64,000 nt of DNA from Labrenzia sp. THAF82 (GCF_009363435.1 NZ_CP045354.1:3934501-3998500); one strand, 5' to 3'. Counted from the first letter of the stretch, positions 1 through 8,877 are shown. Numbers and translations: made by a program. The notes: generated by a model from the letters alone, not told the origin.

Positions 1-904
1 CACCGTAGTTCTGACCCACAATCGGTCCGATTGCACCGGACAAGGCAAATATTGTCGCAAAGGCAAGTGGTGACATACGCGCCACAACGGCCATGCCAGC
101 AACCGCCTCCTCCCCGTATTCGGCCATGGATCTGGTTACCCAGGCCTGTCCAACAGGTGTCGCAAGTTGAGTGAGGATCGCGGGAAACGCGATTGCTGAA
201 ATGGGTGGAAGGTCGATCAGCAGTTTTTTCGCCCTTGGCAGGCTCAATCCACCATGGTGGCGAATGAGAGGCGCCAGTGCGAAGAAGGCGATAGCGACCC
301 GAGACGCTGCACTTGCAAGTGCTGCACCGGTCAATTCCAGATCCAGCCCGAAAATCAGGATGGGATCGAGGATCGCATTTACCAGACCACCCGCAATCGT
401 CGACATCATTGCTCTTTTGGCATCGCCATGGGCACGCAAGATCGCCCCACCTGCCATGCCAAGAAGAAGTAAGGGCAAGGTGGGCACTATGATCGCCAGG
501 TAGTGAACGGCAAGCTCGTGGGTTTGTTCTCGAGCGCCCATGAGAGAGACTAGTTCATCCAACGAAAACCAGACGGCGACAGCAAATACGCTACAAAAAA
601 TTACGCCAACCGTCAGAGCGTTAGCTGCCTGTTGACGCGCCATCTCTTTGTCTCCGGCGCCCAGTGCTCTGGCGACAAGTGCGCCTGCTGCAATGGCAAC
701 GCCGATGTTGAACGACGTGGTGAAAAAAAGAATAGCCCCGGCATATCCGACAGCTGCCGCCAATTCGGCTTTGCCAAGCATTGAGATGAAGATCATGTCG
801 ACGAAATCGACCGCAAATATCGCCATCAGGCCGACAGAAGAGGTCAAAGACATCACTGTGATGTGACGGAACAAGTTTCCGGTGAGAAATTTTGCCTGGT
901 TCAT
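1..904 (-). CDS. MATE family multidrug efflux transporter (partial, 3' end outside window)
   Basis: Reading the reverse complement from the ATG at 904 gives an open frame that runs off the left edge, beginning MNQAKFLTGNLFRHITVMS. It is strongly hydrophobic and holds MATE-type stretches such as DFVDMIFISMLG, AVGYAGAILFFTTSFNIG and LRAHGDAKRAMMSTIAGG, followed by LDPILIFGL. MATE proteins are inner-membrane antiporters that use a Na+ or H+ gradient to expel drugs or metabolites. About 300 of the usual ~450 residues are present, so the C-terminal lobe is missing only because the window ends. The substrate cannot be read from the sequence. Confidence 0.85.
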   Translation of the reverse strand, partial: MNQAKFLTGNLFRHITVMSLTSSVGLMAIFAVDFVDMIFISMLGKAELAAAVGYAGAILFFTTSFNIGVAIAAGALVARALGAGDKEMARQQAANALTVGVIFCSVFAVAVWFSLDELVSLMGAREQTHELAVHYLAIIVPTLPLLLLGMAGGAILRAHGDAKRAMMSTIAGGLVNAILDPILIFGLDLELTGAALASAASRVAIAFFALAPLIRHHGGLSLPRAKKLLIDLPPISAIAFPAILTQLATPVGQAWVTRSMAEYGEEAVAGMAVVARMSPLAFATIFALSGAIGPIVGQNYG

Positions 905-1030
905 GACGCCTTGGGACGGTTCGGTCGAAAACCCCAGTGGATGTCGGATGTCATTTGCCACACACAAGAACGATCCGGACAGCCCATTAAACAGGAAAAG
1001 ACATGAGGGCCTAAGCCCAAACTTTTGGAA

Positions 1031-1065
1031 ACAAAAAAGCCTGCCGGAACAAGCCGGCAGGCTTT
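1031..1065 (-). terminator. intrinsic terminator of rplM-rpsI
   Basis: A perfect 12-bp inverted repeat, AAAGCCTGCCGG (1036-1047) with CCGGCAGGCTTT (1054-1065) around a 6-nt loop, is followed on the minus strand by a run of T. It lies 33 nt past the rpsI stop, so it ends the ribosomal protein transcript. Confidence 0.9.
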
Positions 1066-1097
1066 GAAGGTCTTTGGCGTAACAGTCCTTTGAGCGA

Positions 1098-1574
1098 TTA
1101 ACGCTTGGAGAACTGGAACGAACGGCGTGCTTTGCGCTTGCCGAACTTCTTACGTTCAACAACGCGGCTGTCACGTGTGAGGAAGCCGTTTTTCTTCAAA
1201 ATACCGCGAAGCTCAGGCTCGTAGTGTGTCAGGGCCTTGGAGAGACCGTGACGTACAGCACCTGCCTGACCGGAAAGTCCACCGCCGGTGACAGTCGCAA
1301 TGACGTCATACTGACCGGCACGGTCCGTCAACATGATCGGCTGTTGCAGGATCATCTGGAGGACAGGACGAGCAAAATACTCAGTATAGTCCTTCTTGTT
1401 GATCACGATCTTGCCAGTGCCCGGCTTGATCCATACGCGCGCAATAGCGTCTTTACGTTTGCCAGTCGCATATGCGCGACCTTGTGCGTCCAACTTCTGA
1501 ACGTGGACCGGTGCTTCAGGGGCTGCGGTTTCGACCGCGCCGCCCAATTCTTCCAAGGATTGCAGCTCAGCCAT
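1098..1574 (-). CDS. rpsI: 30S ribosomal protein S9
   Basis: A 158-residue protein whose core ([20 protein letters not shown], then [19 protein letters not shown]) and basic C-terminus ending RRSFQFSKR are diagnostic of S9. The terminal tail reaches the ribosomal P site and contacts tRNA. The ~30-residue N-terminal extension rich in Glu and Ala before the core is common in alphaproteobacterial S9. It follows rplM after 2 nt and shares its transcript, the conserved L13-S9 operon. A strong terminator follows. Confidence 0.98.
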   Translation of the reverse strand: MAELQSLEELGGAVETAAPEAPVHVQKLDAQGRAYATGKRKDAIARVWIKPGTGKIVINKKDYTEYFARPVLQMILQQPIMLTDRAGQYDVIATVTGGGLSGQAGAVRHGLSKALTHYEPELRGILKKNGFLTRDSRVVERKKFGKRKARRSFQFSKR

Positions 1575-1576
1575 CG

Positions 1577-2044
1577 TTAAGCCCTCTTGCCGTCATTCTT
1601 TGCATTAAGGCCCTTAACGTCGACGAGTTCCGGCGACTGAGCTTCGTGCGGGTGGTTCGGACCAGCATAAACCTTGAGGTTCTTCAGCTGCTTGTTGGAC
1701 AGAGGACCGCCTGGCATCATGCGCTGGACAGCTTTTTCCAGAATACGCTCAGGAAAACGGCCTTCCAGGATCGCACGAGCTGTGCGTTCCTTGATGCCAC
1801 CCGGGTGGCCGGTGTGCCAGTAATACTTCTTGTTGTCGTACTTACGGCCGGTGAGCACCACCTTGTCAGCATTGATGACGATAACATTGTCACCCGTGTC
1901 AATGTGAGGCGTATAGGTCGGCAGATGCTTGCCGCGCAGGTGATTGGCGATGTAGGCAGCCAAACGGCCGACGACCATGCCTTCTGCGTCAATCAAGATC
2001 CACTTTTTCTCGACCTCAGCCGGCTTGGCAGAGTAGGTCTTCAT
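1577..2044 (-). CDS. rplM: 50S ribosomal protein L13
   Basis: 155 residues starting [15 protein letters not shown], with the L13 signatures [28 protein letters not shown] and a C-terminal [17 protein letters not shown]13 is an early-assembly protein of the large subunit. The frame stays open 35 codons further upstream, but the family always begins at this Met, and the extra part overlaps the leader after the promoter, so ATG at 2044 is chosen. First gene of the rplM-rpsI operon. Confidence 0.98.
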   Translation of the reverse strand: MKTYSAKPAEVEKKWILIDAEGMVVGRLAAYIANHLRGKHLPTYTPHIDTGDNVIVINADKVVLTGRKYDNKKYYWHTGHPGGIKERTARAILEGRFPERILEKAVQRMMPGGPLSNKQLKNLKVYAGPNHPHEAQSPELVDVKGLNAKNDGKRA

Positions 2045-2359
2045 GGGTTTGATCCATAATTGGTCGGTTAAAGAAAAGGCCCGCGCGACTTCATAATAAA
2101 GTCTGCGAACGGACCTTGAATTCGTTCGAGTGCGCTTATACGCCGACACACAAGTGAGGTCAATTACAAATATTTCGTCTTTGACTATTTTTTCTTTTAT
2201 TTTTCAATTACTTAAAAAAACGGTATTATGATACCACACTTTTTGAGGTGCGAACCTTAGGCGCTTCAAATCGCATTTGTTCCGTGAAGGCTTAGCGATT
2301 TTACGCGCGCTTAAGCGTTGATCGATAGGGTGTTTCCGCAAATTACCGGAGGCAACAGA
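2045..2359. other. divergent intergenic region rplM / diguanylate cyclase
   Basis: It holds the rplM promoter and leader. The right half is very A+T rich (2165-2240) and must carry the promoter of the cyclase gene, but I cannot pick out convincing hexamers. No open frame here looks like a gene. Confidence 0.5.
2135..2163 (-). promoter_or_regulatory. sigma-70 type promoter of rplM-rpsI
   Basis: On the minus strand TTGACC (2158-2163) and TATAAG (2135-2140) are separated by exactly 17 nt, a near-consensus housekeeping promoter. The leader from there to the rplM ATG is about 85 nt. It contains CGAACG and CGTTCG arms that could pair, which leaves room for autoregulation by L13. That last point is inference. 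Confidence 0.75.
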
Positions 2360-3571
2360 ATGGGTTTGGCCAGCCTAATCAATGAAAACCGTAAGCCGAT
2401 CCTATTCGCATTGGCGGGAACGATTGCCGTCGTTGTGCTTGTTGCTGCAGCGCTTGACGAACTTATTGACTGGCAGGTCCAGGTTGCAATTCGCAAAAAC
2501 GCTGAAGTGCGTGCACTTAACTGGTCGGAAAACTTCTTTGCAACAACACCGAGTTCACGCCGGATGGTGGAGAAAGGCATTGCGACCCCTTCCGAACTGG
2601 ATCGGCTGGAAAGTTCATTTGCCCTGGTTGATGTTATCCGTTTCGAGATGTTCAACCGTGAGGGTGTGCGAACGCTTTTGTCCGACACCGGGGTTCTTGA
2701 CCCCTCCAGCGGTGTAAATACCACCGCGCTCCGGGTTTATGAAACGGGGCTGCCGCTCGTATTCATTCATGAAAAAGAGGACTACGAAACACAAGCGACA
2801 CAGCTTGAAACCTATGTTGAGGTTTACCTGCCCGCAATTCTACCCTCTGGTGAAACGATAGGCGCGATTGAGGTCTATGTCGACGTAACGAGATTCGAAG
2901 ATGAGCTGGAGGAAGTTTTTCAGCAAATCAGCGGATATCTCATCCTGGGTACGCTGCTAATCGGCCTTTTCCCTGCGGTTGCCTATGTTCGAACAACACG
3001 CCAAATCATGCGAAAGGACAAACAGCTGCTTGAATTGACCCGTTACGACAAGCTAACGGGCATTTACAACAGGGATACTGTTTCGACGTATCTGACGCAG
3101 TTTTTCGCATCGCCGGAGGCAGGAGGAAATCTCGGAATATTTTTTGTCGACGTCGACCATTTCAAACAAGTAAACGATCAGTATGGACATGCAGCAGGAG
3201 ACAAACTTCTGCAACACATAGCGACCGTTCTAAAGGGCTGCATCAAAACTGAGACCGATTTGATAGGGCGCTATGGGGGCGATGAATTTGTAATTCTGAT
3301 GCCAGAAATTTCCAGGGACATGTTCCGTGAAAGGTGTTCGCTCATTATGAAAGCGTCGCAAACGCCCTGCAGACACAAGGACATCAACTTCATCCCGAGC
3401 CTGAGCGTCGGAGCATATCTCACCGAAACCCGGGACACGGAGAAGTCGGCTCTGCACAAGGCCGACCTCGCTGTTTACGCAGCCAAACGCTCGGGCAGAA
3501 GTCAGTTGGTCGAATACACGCCTACACTGGAAGGTCTTTTTGACCAGGAAGTTTCAAGGCAGTCCGCGTAA
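2360..3571 (+). CDS. membrane-bound diguanylate cyclase (GGDEF)
   Basis: A 403-residue protein with a membrane segment at ~10-30, a periplasmic sensory region at ~31-192, a second membrane segment at ~194-213 (YLILGTLLIGLFPAVAYV) and a GGDEF domain to the end. The active-site motif GGDEF is intact at 306-310 in RYGGDEFVILMPE, so it should make cyclic di-GMP from two GTP. The inhibitory I-site RxxD expected just upstream reads TETD (297-300), so product inhibition by that site is probably lost. The frame opens at 2318, but a Shine-Dalgarno-like CCGGAGG precedes the ATG at 2360. Stands alone, divergent from rplM. The ligand of the periplasmic region is unknown. Confidence 0.93.
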   Translation: MGLASLINENRKPILFALAGTIAVVVLVAAALDELIDWQVQVAIRKNAEVRALNWSENFFATTPSSRRMVEKGIATPSELDRLESSFALVDVIRFEMFNREGVRTLLSDTGVLDPSSGVNTTALRVYETGLPLVFIHEKEDYETQATQLETYVEVYLPAILPSGETIGAIEVYVDVTRFEDELEEVFQQISGYLILGTLLIGLFPAVAYVRTTRQIMRKDKQLLELTRYDKLTGIYNRDTVSTYLTQFFASPEAGGNLGIFFVDVDHFKQVNDQYGHAAGDKLLQHIATVLKGCIKTETDLIGRYGGDEFVILMPEISRDMFRERCSLIMKASQTPCRHKDINFIPSLSVGAYLTETRDTEKSALHKADLAVYAAKRSGRSQLVEYTPTLEGLFDQEVSRQSA

Positions 3572-3587
3572 TTTTTTCGCCTGCGAA

Positions 3588-4019
3588 TTATCGCGGTGGA
3601 ATAGAGTAGGTCGCCGTTGCATGTGCAACTGGCACCTCTTCGCCCTCACCAGCGATTGTGCACTCCACAACAGCCAACCTTTTGCCAAGCTTCAGGAGAC
3701 GACACGTGCCTAAAAGATCTCCCTGGTCCGGTTTGCGCAGAAAATTGATATTGAGATTTGTTGTCACCGCGAGAGCCTCGGGGCCAATATGTGCAAGAAT
3801 GACTACATAAGCTGCCAAGTCAGCCAGTGCCATCATTGCCGGGCCGGATACGGTTCCTCCCGGCCTTAAGTGCATTTCATTTGCGCTCAAACGCACAACC
3901 GCCGTGCCCGAGGAAACGCCGTCTATCGAGTATACCCGGCCACCTGCATGTATTTGCGGAAACTCCTTGTCCAGCAAAGCCATTATGTCCAAAGCTGTCA
4001 TGACTGGTTTCATCGGCAT
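3588..4019 (-). CDS. PaaI-type hotdog thioesterase
   Basis: 143 residues with the hotdog-fold layout of PaaI/YdiI thioesterases: LRPGGTVSGPAMMALADLAAY forms the central helix region, followed by TTNLNINFLRKPDQGDL and AHATATYSI strands. Such enzymes hydrolyse acyl-CoA thioesters in the cytoplasm. The usual catalytic acid in the 'GG..(S/A)..D' helix segment can be matched to the Asp of ALADLAA. Converges with the diguanylate cyclase with a gap of only 16 nt. Other in-frame ATGs (4013, 4001) are possible starts. The acyl substrate is unknown. Confidence 0.8.
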   Translation of the reverse strand: MPMKPVMTALDIMALLDKEFPQIHAGGRVYSIDGVSSGTAVVRLSANEMHLRPGGTVSGPAMMALADLAAYVVILAHIGPEALAVTTNLNINFLRKPDQGDLLGTCRLLKLGKRLAVVECTIAGEGEEVPVAHATATYSIPPR

Positions 4020-4193
4020 CTCATATCGCGTTCAAAAAACGTAAAAAATTCATTGCCAATTACGTAAACGTCAATTCCTTCAAATTGCAAGTGGCGATTT
4101 GGCTATAGGTACTGCCAGATATTCTAGTATTTCGTTGTCAACGATCGCGACATGGTGAGGCGAGCTGGTAGCGAAACGAATTGCAAGGTTTGA

Positions 4194-5537
4194 TTATTCT
4201 GTCGGGCTTGCCGTTATGACCTTGCGCTTTTCAATCTCTTGAGTTCCTCGGTTCCAGAGCCAAAGCGCTAATCGGTTCAAGCCGACACCCGACCTCATCT
4301 GAAATTCTTCGAAGTGAAATCTGCCGTGAGGCAGTCCTTCCAAAACCAGCTCTTTCTTCAAGCTTTTGCGCATTTCAACGGGCCCGCAGAAGAAAACGTG
4401 CGCTTCCATAAGCCGTCCACCGAGATCGTCAACAATACGATCCACAGTCAGGCGAGATCCTTGGTTTGAGTTGATTACAGAGAGTTCCAAGTTTTCAGTC
4501 TTCTTCGCAATTTGTTCCAACTCTTGCGCGTAGGGAATTTCGCCTCGTTCACGCACACAGTAGTAGAGTTTCACGGGACCGCTCTCTCGTGATTTCAGGC
4601 TTTCGGCGAATGCAAGAAAAGGTGTGACACCAATGCCCGCTCCGATCCAAACTTGGGGGTCCGCCCCTTTTGGAAAGGTAAAACGGCCGTAAGGACCCAA
4701 AACTTTGGCAGACGTTCCAACTTTTAGTTCTGCACGAAGGCGCCGCGTGTAGTCCCCAAGTTCCTTGATTGAAAACCGCAATGCTCGATCTTGGGTCGGA
4801 GCGGCACTCAATGTGAAGGGATGCTCTTCGGAAAGACCGGCTGCGTTCAATGAAAGAAACACAAACTGACCGGACTCATGCTTCAGTCCTTGTCCTTGTG
4901 GGTGAAGGACAACTTCTGTCAAACCCGTGAGGTGCTTGATGGATGCGACTTGATAAAGATGGCCACGCGGTGACAAAGGGCGGAGAAGCGCCAACCAGAT
5001 GTAACTAAAGATGCCGAGCAAGCAAAAACTGGAAACATAGAGACCAAGTGGCTCCAGATTTGAAAAAGGCTTTTCAATAAAGAAAAAATGAAATGTCCCG
5101 AGAATGAAGAAAATCCCGATCAGCCTGTGGCTCCATTTCCAAAGATGATAGGGAATGAAGGTGATCACCGAAGCAATCGTCAAAATGAGCAATCCATAGA
5201 GTCCGACCTCTCCGATATCTTCGGCAATCCCTGACAAAGGCCCTCCCCGCAGACCATTGATTTCTGCGTCGATGATATCGTGCAGGCCGAGACACACCAT
5301 CGCTGTGATGCCCAACCACTTGTGCAGCACATAAATTCTATCAAGCGGTCCGAAAACGAATTCCAGCCCAGGCAACCGGGTGGCAATGAACTGGTTTGTC
5401 CCAAACAAAATGAGAGCAACGGATCCGATGTATTGACTAAAAATCGCGATCGGATCGCTTGATGACATCAAGGGCCAATACCAAAGAAGTGGCACCGTCG
5501 ATGCGACAAATATGAAGATGAAGCCAATCAAGCGCAC
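4194..5537 (-). CDS. ferric reductase-like transmembrane flavoprotein
   Basis: A 447-residue protein. The N-terminal ~200 residues form about six membrane helices with His pairs typical of haem b ligation (HKWLGITAMVCLGLHD and WKWSHRLIGIFFILGTFHFF). The C-terminal half is a ferredoxin-NADP reductase module with FAD-binding HPFTLSAAP, the NAD(P)-binding GAGIGVTPFLAFAES and the terminal FFCGPVEMRKSL. This is the layout of ferric reductase/NADPH-oxidase family proteins that move electrons from cytoplasmic NAD(P)H through haem across the membrane. The electron acceptor here is not evident. Start is a GTG at 5537 preceded by GGAATTCTTA. No iron-uptake genes are adjacent. Confidence 0.85.
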   Translation of the reverse strand: MRLIGFIFIFVASTVPLLWYWPLMSSSDPIAIFSQYIGSVALILFGTNQFIATRLPGLEFVFGPLDRIYVLHKWLGITAMVCLGLHDIIDAEINGLRGGPLSGIAEDIGEVGLYGLLILTIASVITFIPYHLWKWSHRLIGIFFILGTFHFFFIEKPFSNLEPLGLYVSSFCLLGIFSYIWLALLRPLSPRGHLYQVASIKHLTGLTEVVLHPQGQGLKHESGQFVFLSLNAAGLSEEHPFTLSAAPTQDRALRFSIKELGDYTRRLRAELKVGTSAKVLGPYGRFTFPKGADPQVWIGAGIGVTPFLAFAESLKSRESGPVKLYYCVRERGEIPYAQELEQIAKKTENLELSVINSNQGSRLTVDRIVDDLGGRLMEAHVFFCGPVEMRKSLKKELVLEGLPHGRFHFEEFQMRSGVGLNRLALWLWNRGTQEIEKRKVITASPTE

Positions 5538-5640
5538 ACTAAGAATTCCATTTGTGTTCGCGGCGACGAGGCGGTCGACCGTGCTTGATTTCGTTAGAGT
5601 TTCCCGCGGAGGAACGCAATGGGACAGGAAGACAAGTCGA

Positions 5641-5668
5641 CAAAAAGGGCGCTCATTGAGCGCCCTTT
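5641..5668 (-). terminator. intrinsic terminator of the betaine-homocysteine methyltransferase gene
   Basis: Perfect 11-bp stem AAAGGGCGCTC (5644-5654) / GAGCGCCCTTT (5658-5668) with a 3-nt loop, followed on the minus strand by TTTTT. It sits 30 nt past the stop of the gene at 5699. Confidence 0.85.
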
Positions 5669-5698
5669 AGAACCAAAGTTTATGAAGTCAGTCGCGTA

Positions 5699-6727
5699 TC
5701 AGCTGCGGCGGCGCCCTCTACGGCGACCGACACCAGCAGCTTCACTTTCTGCCCGTGCTGCATCTGCTTTCTTGTTCGGCGGGGAAACCAGTGGACCGAT
5801 CTCGGAAATCATCGTTTCAAGCGTCGGTCGTGGCCCGGGTTTATGATCGTCCAAAGCTCTTCTCATGGCGGCGAGATGACTTGGAGACGTTCCGCAACAA
5901 CCACCAATAATTCGTGCTCCGACATCCATTGCCATATGGGCATATTTCGCCATCAGTTCGGGTGTACCCGTGTAGACGACTTCGTCACCTTGGATCTGCG
6001 GGATACCGCAATTGGCTTTGGCGACAACAATCGCGTCAGGATACGCATCTGTAATTTCCAAGATGGCTGCCAAAAGGTCCGACGCTCCGACACCACAGTT
6101 GGAACCAATCGCGGCCGGTGTACACGCAAATTGATTTTGCAATTCACCAAGGTTTGCAGGAGCAAGACCCATCATAGTCTTGCCAGCTGTGTCAAAACTT
6201 GCCGTTATCACAAGCGGCAGATCGAATTCACTTGCAGCCTCAGCAACCGCTTTCATCTCCTCGACGGCTGACATTGTTTCGGCCCAGAGAATATCTGCGC
6301 CCCCGTCCCTCAGACCTTCGATCTGTTCCCTGAATGCCTCAACGCCTTCCTGGTAGCTCAGAGCGCCGAGCGGTTGAAACAGTTCTCCAGTGGGACCAAT
6401 GGAACCCGCGATGAGAATTTCGCGATCGGTCTCTTCGCAAACTTCACGTGCCAACTGCACACCAAGGCTATTGAGTTCGTTCACCCGCTCCTCAGCCGCA
6501 TGCAGTTTGAGACGATGGCGGTTGCATCCAAATGTGTTCGTCAGAATGATATCAGCGCCAGCTTGAACGAAGGACCTGTGCAGGGCCTTGATTTTTTCCG
6601 GCTCGTCCGTGTTCCAGAGTTCTGGCGCATCTCCTGAGACGAGCCCCATGTCAAACAGATTGGTACCGAAAGCGCCGTCCGCAAGAAGGGCACCGCGTCG
6701 GGACAAAAGGCTTTCCAGCTTGGACAT
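5699..6727 (-). CDS. bmt: betaine/homocysteine S-methyltransferase
   Basis: 342 residues of the Hcy-methyltransferase (pfam S-methyl_trans) family. The zinc ligands are visible as the Cys of GSNCGVGASD and the Cys pair of IIGGCCGTSPSH. The N-terminal LLADGAFGTNLFDMG and TNTFGCNRHRL also fit. These enzymes pass a methyl group to homocysteine to form methionine. The rhizobial Bmt uses glycine betaine. The divergent MttB-family neighbour (6972-8510) supports a role in quaternary-amine breakdown. Odd point: a C-terminal tail of ~25 residues ending in an Arg-rich string (GRRRGRRRS). A cobalamin-independent methyl donor other than betaine, e.g. S-methylmethionine or DMSP, cannot be excluded. Confidence 0.85.
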   Translation of the reverse strand: MSKLESLLSRRGALLADGAFGTNLFDMGLVSGDAPELWNTDEPEKIKALHRSFVQAGADIILTNTFGCNRHRLKLHAAEERVNELNSLGVQLAREVCEETDREILIAGSIGPTGELFQPLGALSYQEGVEAFREQIEGLRDGGADILWAETMSAVEEMKAVAEAASEFDLPLVITASFDTAGKTMMGLAPANLGELQNQFACTPAAIGSNCGVGASDLLAAILEITDAYPDAIVVAKANCGIPQIQGDEVVYTGTPELMAKYAHMAMDVGARIIGGCCGTSPSHLAAMRRALDDHKPGPRPTLETMISEIGPLVSPPNKKADAARAESEAAGVGRRRGRRRS

Positions 6728-6971
6728 TCAGCTGTCTTTCTTTTCAATTTTTTTTCGGAACGGCCCGCAGGCTCTCAGGCAACAAAGGCAGGCCTTGCAT
6801 TGTGCTCGCTGTTTTCCCTTTTGAACCAAGAATGTCAATGGACAAACTGGTGAAAGCCTAGCAACAAAACTACATGACGCATTTACGGTATTGTGCGACG
6901 CATCTGATGCCCGGTAACAAGTGCGCCTGATCGAGACTACGCCAACTAAAATTGATCCTGGGAGACACGAA

Positions 6972-8510
6972 ATGTCTGACGCCGCCCCATCTGGTCGACG
7001 CGGTAGAAACGCCCGTAGAGAAAGGCGCCAAGCCGGCCCCGGCGCAATGGCTGTTCCATTTATCTCACGAAATATTCCCAACTATGAAGTCTTGACCGAT
7101 GAAGGGGCTGCTCGGATCGAGGCAAATACAGACAGGATTCTTGCCGAGATCGGACTGGAGTTCCGAGAGGACCCCGAAGTTCTCGAAATCTGGAAGTCCG
7201 CCGGTGCCGAGATCGATGGCGAACGCGTTCGTTTTCCGAAAGATATGCTCCGAGAAATCCTTAAATCGGCACCATCGCAGTTCACCCAGCATGCGCGCAA
7301 TCCTGCTCGAAACGTCGAAATTGGTGGCAATAACCTCGTTTTTGCACCGGTCTACGGCCCCCCATTCGTAACAGATCTGGACCAAGGCCGCCGCTACGGT
7401 ACCATTGAAGACTTCAGGAATTTCGTAAAGCTCGCCTACATGTCACCTTGGATGCATCATTCCGGAGGCACGGTTTGCGAGCCTGTGGATTTGCCGGTCA
7501 ACAAACGCCACTTCGATATGGTTTATTCACATATCAAGTATTCCGACAAACCCTTCATGGGCTCTGTGACAGCTCCTGAACGCGCGGTAGACTCGGTTAA
7601 AATGGCGCAAATCGCATTCGGCGAAGATTTCGTCGACCAGAATTGTGTCATGATCCAGCTTATCAATGCCAACTCACCGCTGGTCTTTGATGCCACAATG
7701 CTTGGGGCCCTAAAGGTTTATGCCCGGCACAATCAGGCATGCATCGTCTCACCGTTCATTCTTGCTGGTGCCATGAGTCCGGTTACTGTCGCCGGCACTC
7801 TTTCCCAGGTATTGGCCGAAGCGATGGCCGGCTGTGCTTTGACACAACTTGTGCGGCCTGGTGCTCCAGTTGTCTTCGGTGCCTTTGTCAGTTCCATATC
7901 CATGCAGTCCGGAGCACCCACTTTCGGAAGCCCGGAGGGATCATTGCTTCTAAACGGGGCCGCAAAACTGGCCAGAAGGCTTAACCTTCCCTTCCGTTCC
8001 GGCGGATCATTTACCGCGTCGAAAAGCCCTGATGCACAGTCAGCGCAAGAATCTGCACAAACGATTCTTGCGACCGTTCAGTCAGGTGTAAACTTCGCGC
8101 TCCATTCCGCAGGTTGGCTTGAAGGCGGTCTTTGCTCTTCCTACGAGAAGTTTGTCATGGATGCAGATCAACTTGGCATGATGCACGTGCTTGCAAAGGG
8201 CATCGATATCTCCGAAGAAAGCTTGGCAATGGACGCCCTGGAAGAAGTTGGACCGGGAGGACATTTTCTCGGAGCCTCACACACCCAGCGAAATTTCGAA
8301 AGTGCCTTTTATCGCTCCACGATCGCCGACAACAACTCCTATGAGCAGTGGCTTGCAGACGGTGAACTGGATGCTGCAATGCGCGCGAATTCACGATGGA
8401 AGGAACAGTTGAGGGGCTATTCAGGACCGGATATTGACCCTGGGATCGACGAGGCCTTGCTGGAATTTATGGCAAAACGCAAAGCATCTTTTCCAGACAG
8501 CAACGTTTGA
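6972..8510 (+). CDS. MttB-family (trimethylamine/glycine betaine) methyltransferase
   Basis: 512 residues of the trimethylamine methyltransferase family (MttB/MtgB superfamily), recognisable by RIEANTDRILAEIGLEFREDPE, YGPPFVTDLDQGRRYGTIEDF, SGGTVCEPVDLPVNKRHFDM and the C-terminal GPGGHFLGASHTQRNFESAFY. The frame has no in-frame amber codon, so it belongs to the non-pyrrolysine branch, whose known members demethylate glycine betaine or related amines to a corrinoid acceptor. No corrinoid protein gene lies nearby. The frame is open from 6921, but GGGAGACACGAA precedes the ATG at 6972. The N-terminus is unusually basic (GRRGRNARRERR). Divergent from bmt; a terminator follows. Confidence 0.88.
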   Translation: MSDAAPSGRRGRNARRERRQAGPGAMAVPFISRNIPNYEVLTDEGAARIEANTDRILAEIGLEFREDPEVLEIWKSAGAEIDGERVRFPKDMLREILKSAPSQFTQHARNPARNVEIGGNNLVFAPVYGPPFVTDLDQGRRYGTIEDFRNFVKLAYMSPWMHHSGGTVCEPVDLPVNKRHFDMVYSHIKYSDKPFMGSVTAPERAVDSVKMAQIAFGEDFVDQNCVMIQLINANSPLVFDATMLGALKVYARHNQACIVSPFILAGAMSPVTVAGTLSQVLAEAMAGCALTQLVRPGAPVVFGAFVSSISMQSGAPTFGSPEGSLLLNGAAKLARRLNLPFRSGGSFTASKSPDAQSAQESAQTILATVQSGVNFALHSAGWLEGGLCSSYEKFVMDADQLGMMHVLAKGIDISEESLAMDALEEVGPGGHFLGASHTQRNFESAFYRSTIADNNSYEQWLADGELDAAMRANSRWKEQLRGYSGPDIDPGIDEALLEFMAKRKASFPDSNV

Positions 8511-8530
8511 ATTGTATTTCAACCATCGAC

Positions 8531-8567
8531 AAAGGACGCCCGGCAATCTGCTAGGCGTCTTTTTTTG
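8531..8567 (+). terminator. intrinsic terminator of the MttB-family gene
   Basis: The stem GACGCC (8535-8540) / GGCGTC (8554-8559), extended by a G-T wobble and A-T pairs, is followed by a run of eight T. It lies 20 nt past the stop codon. Confidence 0.8.
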
Positions 8568-8877
8568 TGCAAATTCATAGTGCTTGCTGCAAAAAACTGA
8601 TGCACGTTAGCAATAACTGAAGGAAGACCTGCGGATTTTTTGCATAATGTCTTCCAGAAGTTTCCAGCTTGAGTTAAAGGTTCCCATTCATTGCGGGTTT
8701 CTGATGCTGGAAACGCTCAGAAGCATGCGATAAGCTTGTGCACATGTATTCGGGGATCGGTTGTGCCAGGCAGGTTTAAAGCTTGAGGGAGCTGTTTGAG
8801 ATGCGAATTCGCTGACCATTAATTTATTAAATACCTCAATGACTTGACCGATCTCGATAAATAAAACAGGTTGTTCT
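8568..8877 (+). promoter_or_regulatory. leader/upstream region of the RkpA-like PKS gene with two inverted repeats
   Basis: 310 nt without a gene. Two perfect inverted repeats follow one another: GGAAGAC (8622-8628) with GTCTTCC (8649-8655), 20-nt spacer, and GTTTCCAGC (8660-8668) with GCTGGAAAC (8706-8714), 37-nt spacer. Downstream at ~8817-8832 is an A+T-rich stretch. I cannot assign -35/-10 boxes. The repeats may be operators or RNA stem-loops in the leader. Confidence 0.5.

Noticed and set aside
5619..5846. Small plus-strand frame of 75 codons near the bmt 3' end
   Set aside because: It reads through the bmt terminator and then antisense to the bmt coding region; no recognisable protein.
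6728..6971. A riboswitch (SAM, SAH or glycine type) between bmt and the MttB-family gene
   Set aside because: I looked for the conserved cores of these classes and could not match them beyond short chance similarities.
6972..8510. MttB-family gene as a pyrrolysine-containing trimethylamine methyltransferase
   Set aside because: The full-length frame has no in-frame TAG, so it is the non-pyrrolysine type.
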